From VRUE01 sp963714155 (lineage in GTDB: Bacteria > Actinomycetota > Thermoleophilia > Solirubrobacterales > 70-9): a stretch of DNA of 64,000 nt. The position numbers were made by a program, and so were the translations under genes. Of the stretch, positions 34,558 to 42,972 are shown piece after piece (the first letter of the stretch is position 1; the number at the start of each line of letters is the position of its first letter). The notes beneath the pieces were generated by a model. The model was given only the letters and a program-made list of their open reading frames with translations, searched no databases and had not been told where the DNA came from. The DNA lies in the NCBI GenBank assembly GCA_963714155.1, contig OY970236.1:806001-870000 (forward strand), given 5' to 3'.

Positions 34558-34603
34558 GGTCCCAAACCTAGCACGGCAGTCGGGATTGCGTCTGGGCTGG
34601 CTG

Positions 34604-36010
34604 CTAGCTCGGCAACCAGGGCTCGTGCCACTGGCCGACCCCGCGAGTCAGCTTCTCCGCCTCCGGCGGCCCCCAGGTTCCCGGCTCATAGGGGTGGACC
34701 GGGCCCGGCTGCTCGAGCAGTGGCTCGACGATGCGCCAGGTCTCTTCGACCGCGTCCTGGCGGGTGAAGAGCTGGTGGCGGCCGGCGATCGCGTCGCCGA
34801 GCAGGCGCTCGTAGGGCTCCGGGTCCTCGCCCGGCACCTTCTCGAAGAGCACCTCGAGGTCGGCCGGCTCGAACGCCTCCTCGCCCGCCTTCTTGGCGAA
34901 CATCCGCATCCGCGTGCCCGGGGTGGGCTCGATCCGCACCGTCATCCGGTTCGAGTCCGGGCTTTTGCCGGGCCCGACGCCCAGCGGTGGCGGCTTCTTG
35001 AAGACGACGCTGACCTCGCTTGACTTGGCCGGCAGGCACTTGCCGGCGCGGATGAAGAAGGGGACGCCGCTCCAGCGCCAGTTGTCGATTGCCAGCTCGA
35101 CCGCGGCGAAGGTCTCGGTGGTGGAATCGGGGGCGACGTCCTTGACGTCGAGGAAGCCCTTGTATTGACCGCGCACGTAGCGCTGCGGGTCGGCGGTCCG
35201 GGTCGCCTTGAACAGTTCCAGCTTCTTGTCGCGGATCGAGTCGTGGTGGTTGCCGGTCGGCGGGCCCATCGCGACCAGGGCGAGCACCTGCAGGGCGTGG
35301 TTCTGGATCACGTCGCGCATCGCCCCGACCGCGTCGTAGAAGCGGCCGCGGTCGTCGACCCCGAAGTCCTCGGCAATCGTCATCTGCACGTAGGAGACGT
35401 GCTCGCGATTCCAGATCGGCTCCAGGGTCGAGTTGGCGAAGCGCAGGTAGGTGATGTCCATCACCGGCTCCTTGCCGAGGTAATGGTCGATGCGCAGAAT
35501 CTGTTTCTCGTCCAGGACTTCGCAGAGGTCGGCGTTGAGCGCCTGGGCGGAGGCGAGGTCGTGGCCAAAGGGCTTCTCGATCACGACGTGGGCGTTCTCG
35601 GTCAGGCCGGCGTCGCCGAGCCCATGGACCACGGTGGCGAAGAGCGAGGGTGGGATCTCCAGGTAGAAGACCGGATTCTTGGCCTCGCCGATGGCTTCGC
35701 CCACTTGCTTGAAGGTGGAGGCGTCGGCGTAGTCGCCCTGGACGTAGGAGAGGCGGGCGGCGAGGCGGCCGAAGACATCGTCGTCGGGATCGCTAACGGT
35801 CGCGGCGATCGAGTCGTGAGCGTGCTGGCGCAGTTGCTCGGTGCTCCAGTCGTCGATCGCGACGCCGACAATCGGGCAGTTGAGCTTGCCGCGCGCCTCG
35901 AGCCGGTAGAGCGCCCGGAAGGTCATCTTCTTCGCCAGGTCGCCGCTGATGCCGAAGATCGTCAGCACGTCGGCGTCGGCGTCGGAGTGCTTGGCTGCGG
36001 CCGTGGGCAT
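34604..36010 (-). CDS. zwf: Glucose-6-phosphate 1-dehydrogenase
   Basis: Oxidises glucose 6-phosphate to 6-phosphoglucono-lactone, the entry to the pentose phosphate pathway. 468 residues. The nucleotide-binding FGISGDLAKK (19-28), EKPFGHDL (145-152) and the active-site signature RIDHYLGKE (173-181) are intact. ATG 36010 is divergent from gnd with a 65-base shared promoter region. No opcA-like assembly gene is seen. Confidence 0.96.
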   Translation of the reverse strand: MPTAAAKHSDADADVLTIFGISGDLAKKMTFRALYRLEARGKLNCPIVGVAIDDWSTEQLRQHAHDSIAATVSDPDDDVFGRLAARLSYVQGDYADASTFKQVGEAIGEAKNPVFYLEIPPSLFATVVHGLGDAGLTENAHVVIEKPFGHDLASAQALNADLCEVLDEKQILRIDHYLGKEPVMDITYLRFANSTLEPIWNREHVSYVQMTIAEDFGVDDRGRFYDAVGAMRDVIQNHALQVLALVAMGPPTGNHHDSIRDKKLELFKATRTADPQRYVRGQYKGFLDVKDVAPDSTTETFAAVELAIDNWRWSGVPFFIRAGKCLPAKSSEVSVVFKKPPPLGVGPGKSPDSNRMTVRIEPTPGTRMRMFAKKAGEEAFEPADLEVLFEKVPGEDPEPYERLLGDAIAGRHQLFTRQDAVEETWRIVEPLLEQPGPVHPYEPGTWGPPEAEKLTRGVGQWHEPWLPS

Positions 36011-36075
36011 GCGTTCGCCAGGCTACCCGTTGGCCATGCGGCCAGTCATCGCCCGGCTCGCGTAGGGTTACGGCC

Positions 36076-37092
36076 ATGGAGCTGGGAATGGTCGGGCTCG
36101 GCCGCATGGGGGCCAACATGGCGCGCAGGTTGATGCGCGACGGCCACCGCCTCGTCGTCTACGACGTCAACCCCGACGCGGTCTCCGAGCTCGCCGGCGA
36201 GGGTGCCGAGGGAGCGGCCTCGCTCGAGGAGCTGGCGGCGAAGTTGAGCGCCCCGCGCTCTGTCTGGGTGATGGTCCCGGCCGGCGAGATCACCGAGAAG
36301 ACCGTGGAGAACGTCGCGGCGGTGCTCGACTCCGGCGACGCGATCATCGACGGCGGCAATTCTTACTACCGCGACGACATCCGCCGTGCTGCCAAGGTGG
36401 GCGAGCAGGGGCTTGACTACGTCGACTGCGGGACCAGCGGTGGCGTCTTCGGCCTCGACCGCGGCTACTGCCTGATGATCGGCGGCCCCGACGGCGCCGT
36501 GCAGCGGCTCGACTCCGTCTTCGCCTCGCTGGCGCCGGGAGTCGAGGCCGCCGAGCGGACTCCGGGGCGCTCCGGCGAGCCCGGGCCGGCCGAGAACGGC
36601 TACCTGCACTGCGGTCCCAACGGTGCCGGGCACTTCGTCAAGATGGTCCACAACGGGATCGAGTACGGCGTGATGGCCGCCTACGCCGAGGGCCTCAACA
36701 TCCTCAAGAACGCCAACGCCGGCAAGGTCCAGCGCGAGGCCGACGCCGAGACGGCGCCGATGGAGCAGCCTGAGTACTACCAGTACGACCTCGACCTGCC
36801 CGAGGTGACCGAGGTCTGGCGCCGCGGCAGCGTGATCGGCTCCTGGTTGCTCGACCTGACCGCGGCCTCGATGCAGGAATCCGCCGACCTCGCCGATTTC
36901 GAGGGTCGCGTCTCCGACTCCGGCGAGGGTCGCTGGACCTCGATCGCGGCGATCGACGAGGGCGTGCCGGCGCCGGTTCTGACCGCTGCCCTGTACGAGC
37001 GCTTCGCCTCGCGCGGCCTCGATGACTTCGCCGACAAGGTGCTCTCGGCGATGCGCAAGCAGTTCGGCGGCCACGACGAGAAGCCCTCCTAG
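36076..37092 (+). CDS. gnd: 6-phosphogluconate dehydrogenase, short (GntZ/YqeC-like) type
   Basis: Oxidative decarboxylation of 6-phosphogluconate to ribulose 5-phosphate. 338 residues, clearly shorter than the 470-residue classical enzyme, which points to the decarboxylating, often NAD-preferring, short class. GLGRMGANMARRL binds the dinucleotide. DCGTSGGVFG and HFVKMVHNGIEYG carry the substrate-binding and catalytic lysine segments. It starts an operon with pgl, 8 bases downstream. Confidence 0.94.
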   Translation: MELGMVGLGRMGANMARRLMRDGHRLVVYDVNPDAVSELAGEGAEGAASLEELAAKLSAPRSVWVMVPAGEITEKTVENVAAVLDSGDAIIDGGNSYYRDDIRRAAKVGEQGLDYVDCGTSGGVFGLDRGYCLMIGGPDGAVQRLDSVFASLAPGVEAAERTPGRSGEPGPAENGYLHCGPNGAGHFVKMVHNGIEYGVMAAYAEGLNILKNANAGKVQREADAETAPMEQPEYYQYDLDLPEVTEVWRRGSVIGSWLLDLTAASMQESADLADFEGRVSDSGEGRWTSIAAIDEGVPAPVLTAALYERFASRGLDDFADKVLSAMRKQFGGHDEKPS

Positions 37093-37100
37093 GCGGACTC

Positions 37101-37769
37101 GTGGCGATCGAGCTCGAGGTCTGCGCCGACGAGAAGGCGGCGGCGCGCCGTGCCGCCGAGTTGATCGCGGCAGTGGGCGCGGCCGCAGTCGCCGAGCGCA
37201 ACGTCTTCTCGCTGGCGATGAGCGGCGGCCGCACCCCCTGGGCGATGCTGGCGATCCTCGGTGAAATCGAGGAGATGCCTTGGCCCAACGCGGAGCTCTT
37301 CCAGGTCGACGAGCGGCTCGCCTCGCCCGGCAGCGAGGACCGCAACCTCACCCACATGGTGCTCGGCCTCTCGATGGATCACCAGTCGACGCTGCGGCCG
37401 ATGCCGGTCACCCAGCGTGACCTCGACGGCGCCGCCCGCGACTACGAAAACACGCTTCCCGACCCGCTCGACTGCGTCCACCTCGGGCTCGGCCCCGATG
37501 GCCACACCGCCTCGCTGGTGCCGGACGATCCGGTGCTCGAGGTCAGCGACCGTCGCGTCGCCCTGACCGAGACCGCCTACCAGGACCACTACCGCATGAC
37601 CTTGACCTATCCGGCTCTCAACGAAGCCCGCCAGATCATCTGGCTCGTCACCGGTCCGAAAAAGGCCGAGCCCCTCGCCAAGCTTCTCGCCGGCGACACC
37701 TCGATCCCGGCAGGCCGGGTCGAGAACGCCAAGATGACGGTGGTCGCCGACGCGGCCGCCGCGCCCTAG
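37101..37769 (+). CDS. pgl: 6-phosphogluconolactonase
   Basis: Hydrolyses 6-phosphogluconolactone between the zwf and gnd steps. 222 residues of the DevB/SOL type, with AMSGGRTPWAML and the catalytic-site segment HLGLGPDGHTASL. WLVTGPKKAEPLAKLL closes the family pattern. GTG 37101 lies 8 bases after the gnd stop. Together with divergent zwf this completes the oxidative branch. Confidence 0.92.
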   Translation: MAIELEVCADEKAAARRAAELIAAVGAAAVAERNVFSLAMSGGRTPWAMLAILGEIEEMPWPNAELFQVDERLASPGSEDRNLTHMVLGLSMDHQSTLRPMPVTQRDLDGAARDYENTLPDPLDCVHLGLGPDGHTASLVPDDPVLEVSDRRVALTETAYQDHYRMTLTYPALNEARQIIWLVTGPKKAEPLAKLLAGDTSIPAGRVENAKMTVVADAAAAP

Positions 37770-37779
37770 GCTGGCCCGC

Positions 37780-38061
37780 ATGCAGATACTCGAGGGCCTC
37801 GACGACCGCGCTCTGGCAATCGACGGCAGCAACCTGCAGGTCCTCCGCTGGGGTGCCGAGCAGGACCGCGTCCCGCTCGCCAATCTGGAGCCGGCGAAGA
37901 TCGTCCGCGACGACAAGAAGAAGCTCTTCGGCGCCAACGAGGAGCGCATCCGCATCGGCTTCGGCAGTGCAATCACCAACATTTGGGTACCTCTGGAGCG
38001 CCAAGCCGAGGCCGAGGCCTTTGCCGTGGCGGTTGACGCGAGTCGTAAAGTTGGTTCTTAG
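37780..38061 (+). CDS. Small hypothetical protein, possibly PH-like
   Basis: 93 residues, 10 bases after pgl. The sequence begins MQILEGLDDRALAIDGSNLQ and continues with charged beta-strand-like segments and a GFGSAITNIWVPLERQAEAE ending. The strand pattern with a final helix (AEAEAFAVAVDASRK) suggests a small PH-like or SHOCT-adjacent fold, but no family is recognised. Spacing suggests co-transcription with gnd-pgl. Confidence 0.6.
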   Translation: MQILEGLDDRALAIDGSNLQVLRWGAEQDRVPLANLEPAKIVRDDKKKLFGANEERIRIGFGSAITNIWVPLERQAEAEAFAVAVDASRKVGS

Positions 38062-38071
38062 GCGCGATAAT

Positions 38072-38091
38072 TGTTAGCGAATTCGCTAACA
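38072..38091. promoter_or_regulatory. 20-base perfect palindrome, candidate autoregulatory operator
   Basis: TGTTAGCGAATTCGCTAACA is perfectly self-complementary over 20 bases. It ends 8 bases before the ATG of the XRE protein. A possible -10 element, GATAAT, abuts it at 38066-38071. Position and symmetry fit an operator bound by the downstream HTH protein, as in many toxin-antitoxin operons. Confidence 0.6.
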
Positions 38092-38099
38092 TTTGTCCT

Positions 38100-38435
38100 A
38101 TGCCAGCAGCGGGAACCTCGCTTGCAGAGCAAATACGAGCACAAAGTGGGCTGAGCCAGGCTGAATTGGCGCGCCGGGCCGGTCTGCCTCGCTCCGTCGT
38201 CAATGCCTATGTCCAAGGCACTCGGGAGCCGGGTGTAGATGCGCTTTCCCGGCTGGCGGCGGCGGGCGGGTTGGAGCTGAAGCTCGATCGTCGTAAGCCA
38301 CCGGTGGATGCCGAGCGCGCGGGGCGGATCCTCGTCCAGGTGCTCGAGCTGGCGGAGGCCCTGCCCTTCAGGCCAAGGGCCGACCTCGACTACCCGCACC
38401 TCCCCGATCGCCTGGCTGCGAGGCCCGCGGCTTGA
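38100..38435 (+). CDS. XRE-family HTH protein, probable antitoxin
   Basis: 111 residues. A Cro/C1-type helix-turn-helix spans about residues 8-60 (LAEQIRAQSGLSQAELARRAGLPRS). The C-terminal half is helical (RAGRILVQVLELAEALPF). It overlaps the downstream nucleotidyltransferase by 4 bases. No Shine-Dalgarno precedes the ATG, and the transcript may be nearly leaderless. The pairing suggests antitoxin plus autorepressor. Confidence 0.8.
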   Translation: MPAAGTSLAEQIRAQSGLSQAELARRAGLPRSVVNAYVQGTREPGVDALSRLAAAGGLELKLDRRKPPVDAERAGRILVQVLELAEALPFRPRADLDYPHLPDRLAARPAA

Positions 38436-38992
38436 GTGAGCTCGTCGACAAGCTTCTCGCGATTCACGGCTCGCTGAAGGAGGCCAGCATTCCCCATGCG
38501 TTCGGCGGCGCGATTGCTCTCGCTTACTGTGTCGAGGAGCCTCGCGGCACGCGGGACCTGGACGTGAACATCTTCGTCGATTCCGCCAAGGCCGGGCCGA
38601 CGCTTGCCTGTCTGCCCTCCGGCGTGAAGGTGACCGACGACGACGTCGTAAAGGTTGAGCGCGACGGCCAGGCGCGGCTCGACTGGGACGGCACACCGGT
38701 CGACGTCTTCCTCAACAACGTCCCTCTGCACCAGGCGGTTGCCTCGTCAGTCGTCTGGGTACCGCTCGCCGGCCATGAGATACCGGTGCTGGACTGCGCC
38801 TCACTGGCGATCTTCAAGGCATTCTTCGACCGCACCAAGGACTGGGCCGACATGGAGGCGATCGCCCAGGCGACGCCCGAGGACATCGATGCCGCCGCCG
38901 CGACGATCTCTGATCTGGTCGGCCCCGATGACCCGGCGGTAAAGCGCCTCGAGAGCCTGATTCCTCTTGATATCGGGTCCTGGCGCCGGTAG
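38432..38992 (+). CDS. AbiEii/MenT-like nucleotidyltransferase, probable toxin
   Basis: 186 residues from TTG 38432. The nucleotidyltransferase core has AFGGAIALAY (glycines 25-26) and RGTRDLDVNIF (Asp42, Asp44), followed by a third candidate acidic position in GTPVDVFL. This matches the DUF1814/AbiEii-like fold in which toxins modify tRNA or other targets. An upstream XRE gene with overlapping stop/start and a palindromic operator fits a type II or IV toxin-antitoxin arrangement. A housekeeping nucleotidyltransferase role cannot be excluded. Confidence 0.7.
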   Translation: MSELVDKLLAIHGSLKEASIPHAFGGAIALAYCVEEPRGTRDLDVNIFVDSAKAGPTLACLPSGVKVTDDDVVKVERDGQARLDWDGTPVDVFLNNVPLHQAVASSVVWVPLAGHEIPVLDCASLAIFKAFFDRTKDWADMEAIAQATPEDIDAAAATISDLVGPDDPAVKRLESLIPLDIGSWRR

Positions 38993-39000
38993 CCCCGGCG

Positions 39001-40365
39001 CTAAGCCGTCTCCAGCGATACAGAGTGGTTGGCGACGATCATGCCGTCGGGGTCCCACTCGCGCTTGACCTCGGCGAGGCGGGCGCAGACGTCGGCGGGC
39101 AGGATCGCGTCGGCGTCGCAGGAGCGTTCGGTGAAGTTGTAGTAGGAGCCCTCGCCGGCCCAGGGCTGCATCGTCTGCTCGATCTTCGCCAGGTGCTGGG
39201 GGATCGCCGCGCCCAACTCGGGCGTCATCGGCATGCCGACGCTGTACATGACGTACTCGGTCTCGAGGTGGGAGAGGGCGCCGCCGTCTGGATCCGGGCG
39301 GCCGAGGGCGCCGCCGATATGGCGCAGCTCGCTGAGCAGCAGCGGCGAGCCCGAGCCGGGTCCGGCGAGGCCGGTGAAGGCGTCGATCGCCTCGTCTGGC
39401 AGCTCGCGGATCGTCATTCCCTCGCCGACGCCGGGCACCGGGTTCTCCGGGTCCATGTGAATTCGGCAGAGGTCCGCGGCGGGGATCTGGCCCCAGGTGT
39501 CCATGATCGTCTCGCCCAGCTCGCGCAGCGGCGCCACGATTGCTTCGCCCTCGGCCTGGCTGCCGATGCAGGCGCCGTCGATCGTCAGCAGCGGCACGCC
39601 GCGGATCGGCTCGGGCACGTCGGGGATCGGCGGCGGGGTGACGAAGCGGACGACCGAGGTGACGTCGTCGGAGAGGCCCGCGGCCCAGTCGCGGTAGGCG
39701 CGGACCGCGTCGGCGCCGAGCTCGGCGGGGAAGAGCAGCGCGCCGGCGTAGATCTCGGCAATCGGGATCAGGCGCAGCTGCAGCGCGGTGACGATCGCGT
39801 AGCCACCACCACCACCGCGCAGCGCCCAGAAGAGGTCGGGCTCGTTCTCGGCGTCAACCGTGCGCGGCTCGCCGTCGGCGCTGACCAGCTCGATCGCCTG
39901 TACGCGGTTGCAGGCAAAGCCGTAGCGGCGCCCGAGCCAGCTGAGGCCGCCGCCGAGGGTGAAGCCGGTGACGCCGACGTCGGGCGAGGAGCCCGGCATC
40001 GAGCTCAGTCCGTGCGCCCCCGCGGCGCTGCTCAGCTCGGCGACCAGCACCCCGGCCTCGACCCGGGCGGTCTGCGCCTCGGGATCGACCTCGACGCCCC
40101 GCATGCGCTCGGTCTTGAGCAGGATCGTGTCCTCAAGCGGGGCCAGTGCGGCGGCGCCGTGGCCGGTCCCCTGACCGCTGACCCTGAGCTCGTTCTCGGC
40201 GGCGAAGCGGACCGTCTTGGCCACGTCGTCGGCGCTCTCGGCAAAGACCACGGCCTCGGGGCGCAGGTCGGCGGCCAGGTTCCAGGCGAGGCGCGCCTCG
40301 TCCCAATCGGGGTCGCTTGGTGTGGCAACGCGGCCGGCGATCGCCAGCCCGGTGAAGTCACTCAT
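39001..40365 (-). CDS. FAD-linked oxidase with BBE domain
   Basis: 454 residues of the VAO family. GQGTGHGAA (65-73) contains His69, the usual covalent FAD attachment site. GVTGFTLGGGLSWLGRRYG is the second FAD segment, and the C-terminal YYNFTERSCDA is the berberine-bridge-enzyme-like domain ending. It probably oxidises an alcohol or sugar; no partner is evident. Its stop is 9 bases from the convergent nucleotidyltransferase. It lies 14 bases downstream of rpiA and may be co-transcribed. Confidence 0.88.
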   Translation of the reverse strand: MSDFTGLAIAGRVATPSDPDWDEARLAWNLAADLRPEAVVFAESADDVAKTVRFAAENELRVSGQGTGHGAAALAPLEDTILLKTERMRGVEVDPEAQTARVEAGVLVAELSSAAGAHGLSSMPGSSPDVGVTGFTLGGGLSWLGRRYGFACNRVQAIELVSADGEPRTVDAENEPDLFWALRGGGGGYAIVTALQLRLIPIAEIYAGALLFPAELGADAVRAYRDWAAGLSDDVTSVVRFVTPPPIPDVPEPIRGVPLLTIDGACIGSQAEGEAIVAPLRELGETIMDTWGQIPAADLCRIHMDPENPVPGVGEGMTIRELPDEAIDAFTGLAGPGSGSPLLLSELRHIGGALGRPDPDGGALSHLETEYVMYSVGMPMTPELGAAIPQHLAKIEQTMQPWAGEGSYYNFTERSCDADAILPADVCARLAEVKREWDPDGMIVANHSVSLETA

Positions 40366-40379
40366 CTGGTCTCCTCGGA

Positions 40380-41027
40380 TTAGCTCAGGGACAAGCTTTT
40401 GACGGTGCCCTCGGCCCCCACCAGCACCGCGCTCACCATATCCGGCGGGAAAAGGCCGTGGGCGGCAACGCCGGCGTCGGCCTCGAGCCGGGTGGCGAGC
40501 TCGGCCGGGTCCCCGATCGGGCCGCTGTAGTCGGCGATCAGGCCGTCATCGGGGCTGCGCGGCACGTCGCGCAGGGCGACTGCGGAGCCAAGTCGCTCCA
40601 GGGTCGAGGAGATTCCGAAGGCGAAGAGCTCGAGCGGCACCGGAGCGCTGAGCGAGTCGACCGGCTTGCTCGAGTCGGCGATGACGACGAAGCGCTCGGC
40701 TGCCGCGGCGACGATCTTCTCGCGCAGGTGGGCGCCGCCGCCGCCCTTGATCAGCCAGCCATCGGGCGTTACCTGGTCGGTGCCGTCGATCGCGATGTCG
40801 AGCCGCTGCAGCTGGCTGAACTCCTCGACCGGGATCCCCAGCCCCCGCGCCTGTTCCTCGGTGGCGACCGAGGTGGCGACGCAGCGGATGCCGCTGACGC
40901 CGCGGGCGGCGAGCGCCGGCAGCAGATGGGCGACGGTCGAGCCGGTGCCGAGGCCGACGGTCATCCCGTCCTCGACCAGCTCCGCCGCCGCTTCGGCGGC
41001 GATGCGCTTCTCGGCGTCGGCGGACAC
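40380..41027 (-). CDS. rpiA: Ribose-5-phosphate isomerase A
   Basis: Interconverts ribose 5-phosphate and ribulose 5-phosphate. About 215 residues from GTG 41027. GLGTGSTVAHLL, AIDGTDQV and KGGGGAHLREKIVA are the phosphate-binding and catalytic motifs of RpiA. An upstream TTG at 41057 would add ten residues. The gene is divergent from the FHA protein and belongs to the same carbon-metabolism island as zwf and tkt. Confidence 0.92.
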   Translation of the reverse strand: MSADAEKRIAAEAAAELVEDGMTVGLGTGSTVAHLLPALAARGVSGIRCVATSVATEEQARGLGIPVEEFSQLQRLDIAIDGTDQVTPDGWLIKGGGGAHLREKIVAAAAERFVVIADSSKPVDSLSAPVPLELFAFGISSTLERLGSAVALRDVPRSPDDGLIADYSGPIGDPAELATRLEADAGVAAHGLFPPDMVSAVLVGAEGTVKSLSLS

Positions 41028-41118
41028 GGCGCCGCACTCTATCCAGGTGAGGTGCAACGTTTTTCGGCCCCACTAGGGCCACAACGCGTTACACCCGAGG
41101 ATCTATGCTCGCGGGAAG

Positions 41119-41700
41119 ATGGACGCGCGTATCTGGTTGACCGGCGAGGGCGGCGAGCCAAGATCGGTGGCGCTCTCGGCGGAGCGCACCGTGGTCGGCC
41201 GCGACCCCGCGGCCGAGATCCACATCGATGACGAGGCCGTTTCCTGGAACCACCTCGAGATCGAGAACCGCGGCGGCGTGCTGATGGCGACCGACCTCGA
41301 CAGCCGTAACGGCACGGCGCTCAACGGCGAACCGCTGGAGCGGCCGCGGCGCCTGCGCGACGGCGACACGCTGATCGTCGGCGGCCACCGGCTCGAAGTC
41401 TCCGATCCGATTCCGGGGCGAGCCGGTGGCACCGTGGCGGCCAGCGATCCCGGCGTGGCGTTGACCGAAGAGGAGCGGGCCACCGCGGCGGCGCTGGTCG
41501 CGCCCTACCGCAGCGAGGGGGCCTTCGCCGGCCGTCCCGCCACCCGGGCCGAGATCGCCGGGGTGCTGCACGTCAGCGAGCGCACGGCGCAGCGCCGCCT
41601 TGACGCGCTTGCCGCCAAGCTCGAGGTCCCCGGCGAGTCGGGGCGCGATCGCCCCCGCCTGATCGCCGCCCGCGTCATCGAGCTCGGTCTCGACCGCTGA
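41119..41700 (+). CDS. FHA-domain protein with C-terminal helix-turn-helix
   Basis: 193 residues. The FHA domain spans about 20-95 with VVGRDP, SWNHLEI and DSRNGTALNG, the residues that bind phosphothreonine. The C-terminal part (about 110-193) contains TRAEIAGVLHVSERTAQRRLDALAAKL, a winged-helix pattern. A phospho-dependent DNA-binding regulator is the natural reading. A Ser/Thr kinase gene lies 1.3 kb downstream on the same strand and could be the upstream signal. Confidence 0.85.
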   Translation: MDARIWLTGEGGEPRSVALSAERTVVGRDPAAEIHIDDEAVSWNHLEIENRGGVLMATDLDSRNGTALNGEPLERPRRLRDGDTLIVGGHRLEVSDPIPGRAGGTVAASDPGVALTEEERATAAALVAPYRSEGAFAGRPATRAEIAGVLHVSERTAQRRLDALAAKLEVPGESGRDRPRLIAARVIELGLDR

Positions 41701-41707
41701 CCCGGAC

Positions 41708-41725
41708 CGGGCCAAAACCGGCCCG
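41708..41725 (+). terminator. Short stem-loop after the FHA gene
   Basis: CGGGCC (41708-41713) pairs with GGCCCG (41720-41725) around AAAACC, 8 bases after the stop. There is no T-tract, so termination is only a possibility. Confidence 0.3.
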
Positions 41726-41812
41726 ATAGGTGACGCCGGCGTCATTGGCGCGCACGCCCCCCGAGCGGAGGATCCGTTGTGCAAATGCAACCGACCCGAA
41801 AAGGGGAGTCCG

Positions 41813-42892
41813 ATGTTCAACCGTTCGATCAAGTTCCTGCTCACCGTCCTTGCCCTGGCCCTGATGCCGGTCGCCGGCGCCTCCGCTGCCAGCCACTCAG
41901 GCGCAGTCGTCTTCTCACGGGCGATCGTCAGCGTCGAAGAAGAGAAAGGCGCCAAAGTCGAAAAAACCGAGGGTGGCCTCTACGCGGCACGCGACGGTCG
42001 CCTCAACCAGCTCACCGAAGACCCGACCGACAGCGAACCCGACTTCTCTGCCGACGGGCGCAAGATTGCCTTCGTCCGCGGTGGTGACGTCTGGGCGATG
42101 CGGGCGGACGGGACCGGCCAGCACAAGCTGACATCCGGGCCCGAGGCCGACAGCCGGCCGCAGTTCGACCCGGAAGGCCATTACGTCGTCTTTGCGCGGG
42201 CCGCGACCACAGGCGGTTCACGTGACCTCTACCGAGTCAACCTCGGCGGCAGCGCTCGCCCGCTGGTCACCAGCGCCGGCGACGAGCACGAAGCGTCGTT
42301 CTCGCCCGATGGCAAGACGATCGTCTTCGTCCGCAGCATCGCCGAGACCGGGGGCGGATTCGCCGATGACGTCTACTCGGTGCGCCCGTCCGGCGCCGGC
42401 CTGGCGCGCCTCAGCAAGACCGGCCACATCGACGAGTTCTCGCCCCGTTACTTCAAGGGCGGCATCGTCTTCAGCCGCGGCCAGAGCGGCGAAGGCCCGG
42501 GCGCCTATGCCGACATCTTCACCATGCGCCGCAACGGCACCAAAGTGAAGGTCCTGGTCGCCGGTGCCGGCTCGTCCTTCGTCGAAGACGTCGCCCCGGC
42601 GGCCCAGATGCTGCTCTTCCGCCGCGACCAAGGCCTCTGGGTGAAGAAGATCGGCCCCGGCCGCGCCCACAAGCTGAGCGAGGTCGCCGACAACTCCGCG
42701 ACCAACTCGGTCTTCTCCTCCGATGGGCGCAAGGTCGCCGCGTTCATCGCCACCGACGAAGCCGAGACGCTCTCGGCGATCGACGTTGCCAGCCGCCGCA
42801 GCTCGCAGCTCGCCTCGGGCTTCGCGCTGGAAAGCGGCTCGACCGCGACGACGATTGGGTCGGTGATTACCTGGCAGCCGGTGCGGCGTTAG
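41813..42892 (+). CDS. Secreted TolB/WD40-like beta-propeller protein
   Basis: About 359 residues. A signal peptide (FLLTVLALALMPVAGASAAS) is followed by repeats of the PD40/TolB type: EPDFSADGRKIAFVR, RPQFDPEGHYVVFAR, EASFSPDGKTIVFVR and NSVFSSDGRKVAAFI. Such propellers bind partner proteins or glycans. The ATG at 41813 follows AAAGGGGAG; an in-frame start at 41777 is less likely. A clear intrinsic terminator follows at 42913. Confidence 0.82.
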   Translation: MFNRSIKFLLTVLALALMPVAGASAASHSGAVVFSRAIVSVEEEKGAKVEKTEGGLYAARDGRLNQLTEDPTDSEPDFSADGRKIAFVRGGDVWAMRADGTGQHKLTSGPEADSRPQFDPEGHYVVFARAATTGGSRDLYRVNLGGSARPLVTSAGDEHEASFSPDGKTIVFVRSIAETGGGFADDVYSVRPSGAGLARLSKTGHIDEFSPRYFKGGIVFSRGQSGEGPGAYADIFTMRRNGTKVKVLVAGAGSSFVEDVAPAAQMLLFRRDQGLWVKKIGPGRAHKLSEVADNSATNSVFSSDGRKVAAFIATDEAETLSAIDVASRRSSQLASGFALESGSTATTIGSVITWQPVRR

Positions 42893-42912
42893 GACTCCCC
42901 CCGGCTCCAGCT

Positions 42913-42953
42913 CGAAGGGCTCGCTCCTCACGGGGCGGGCCCTTCGTCGTTTT
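42913..42953 (+). terminator. Intrinsic terminator of the TolB-like gene
   Basis: CGAAGGGC (42913-42920) pairs with GCCCTTCG (42939-42946). TCGTTTT follows. The structure lies 21 bases after the stop and has the rho-independent layout. Confidence 0.7.
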
Positions 42954-42972
42954 GCGGCGGTATAACCGCCGC

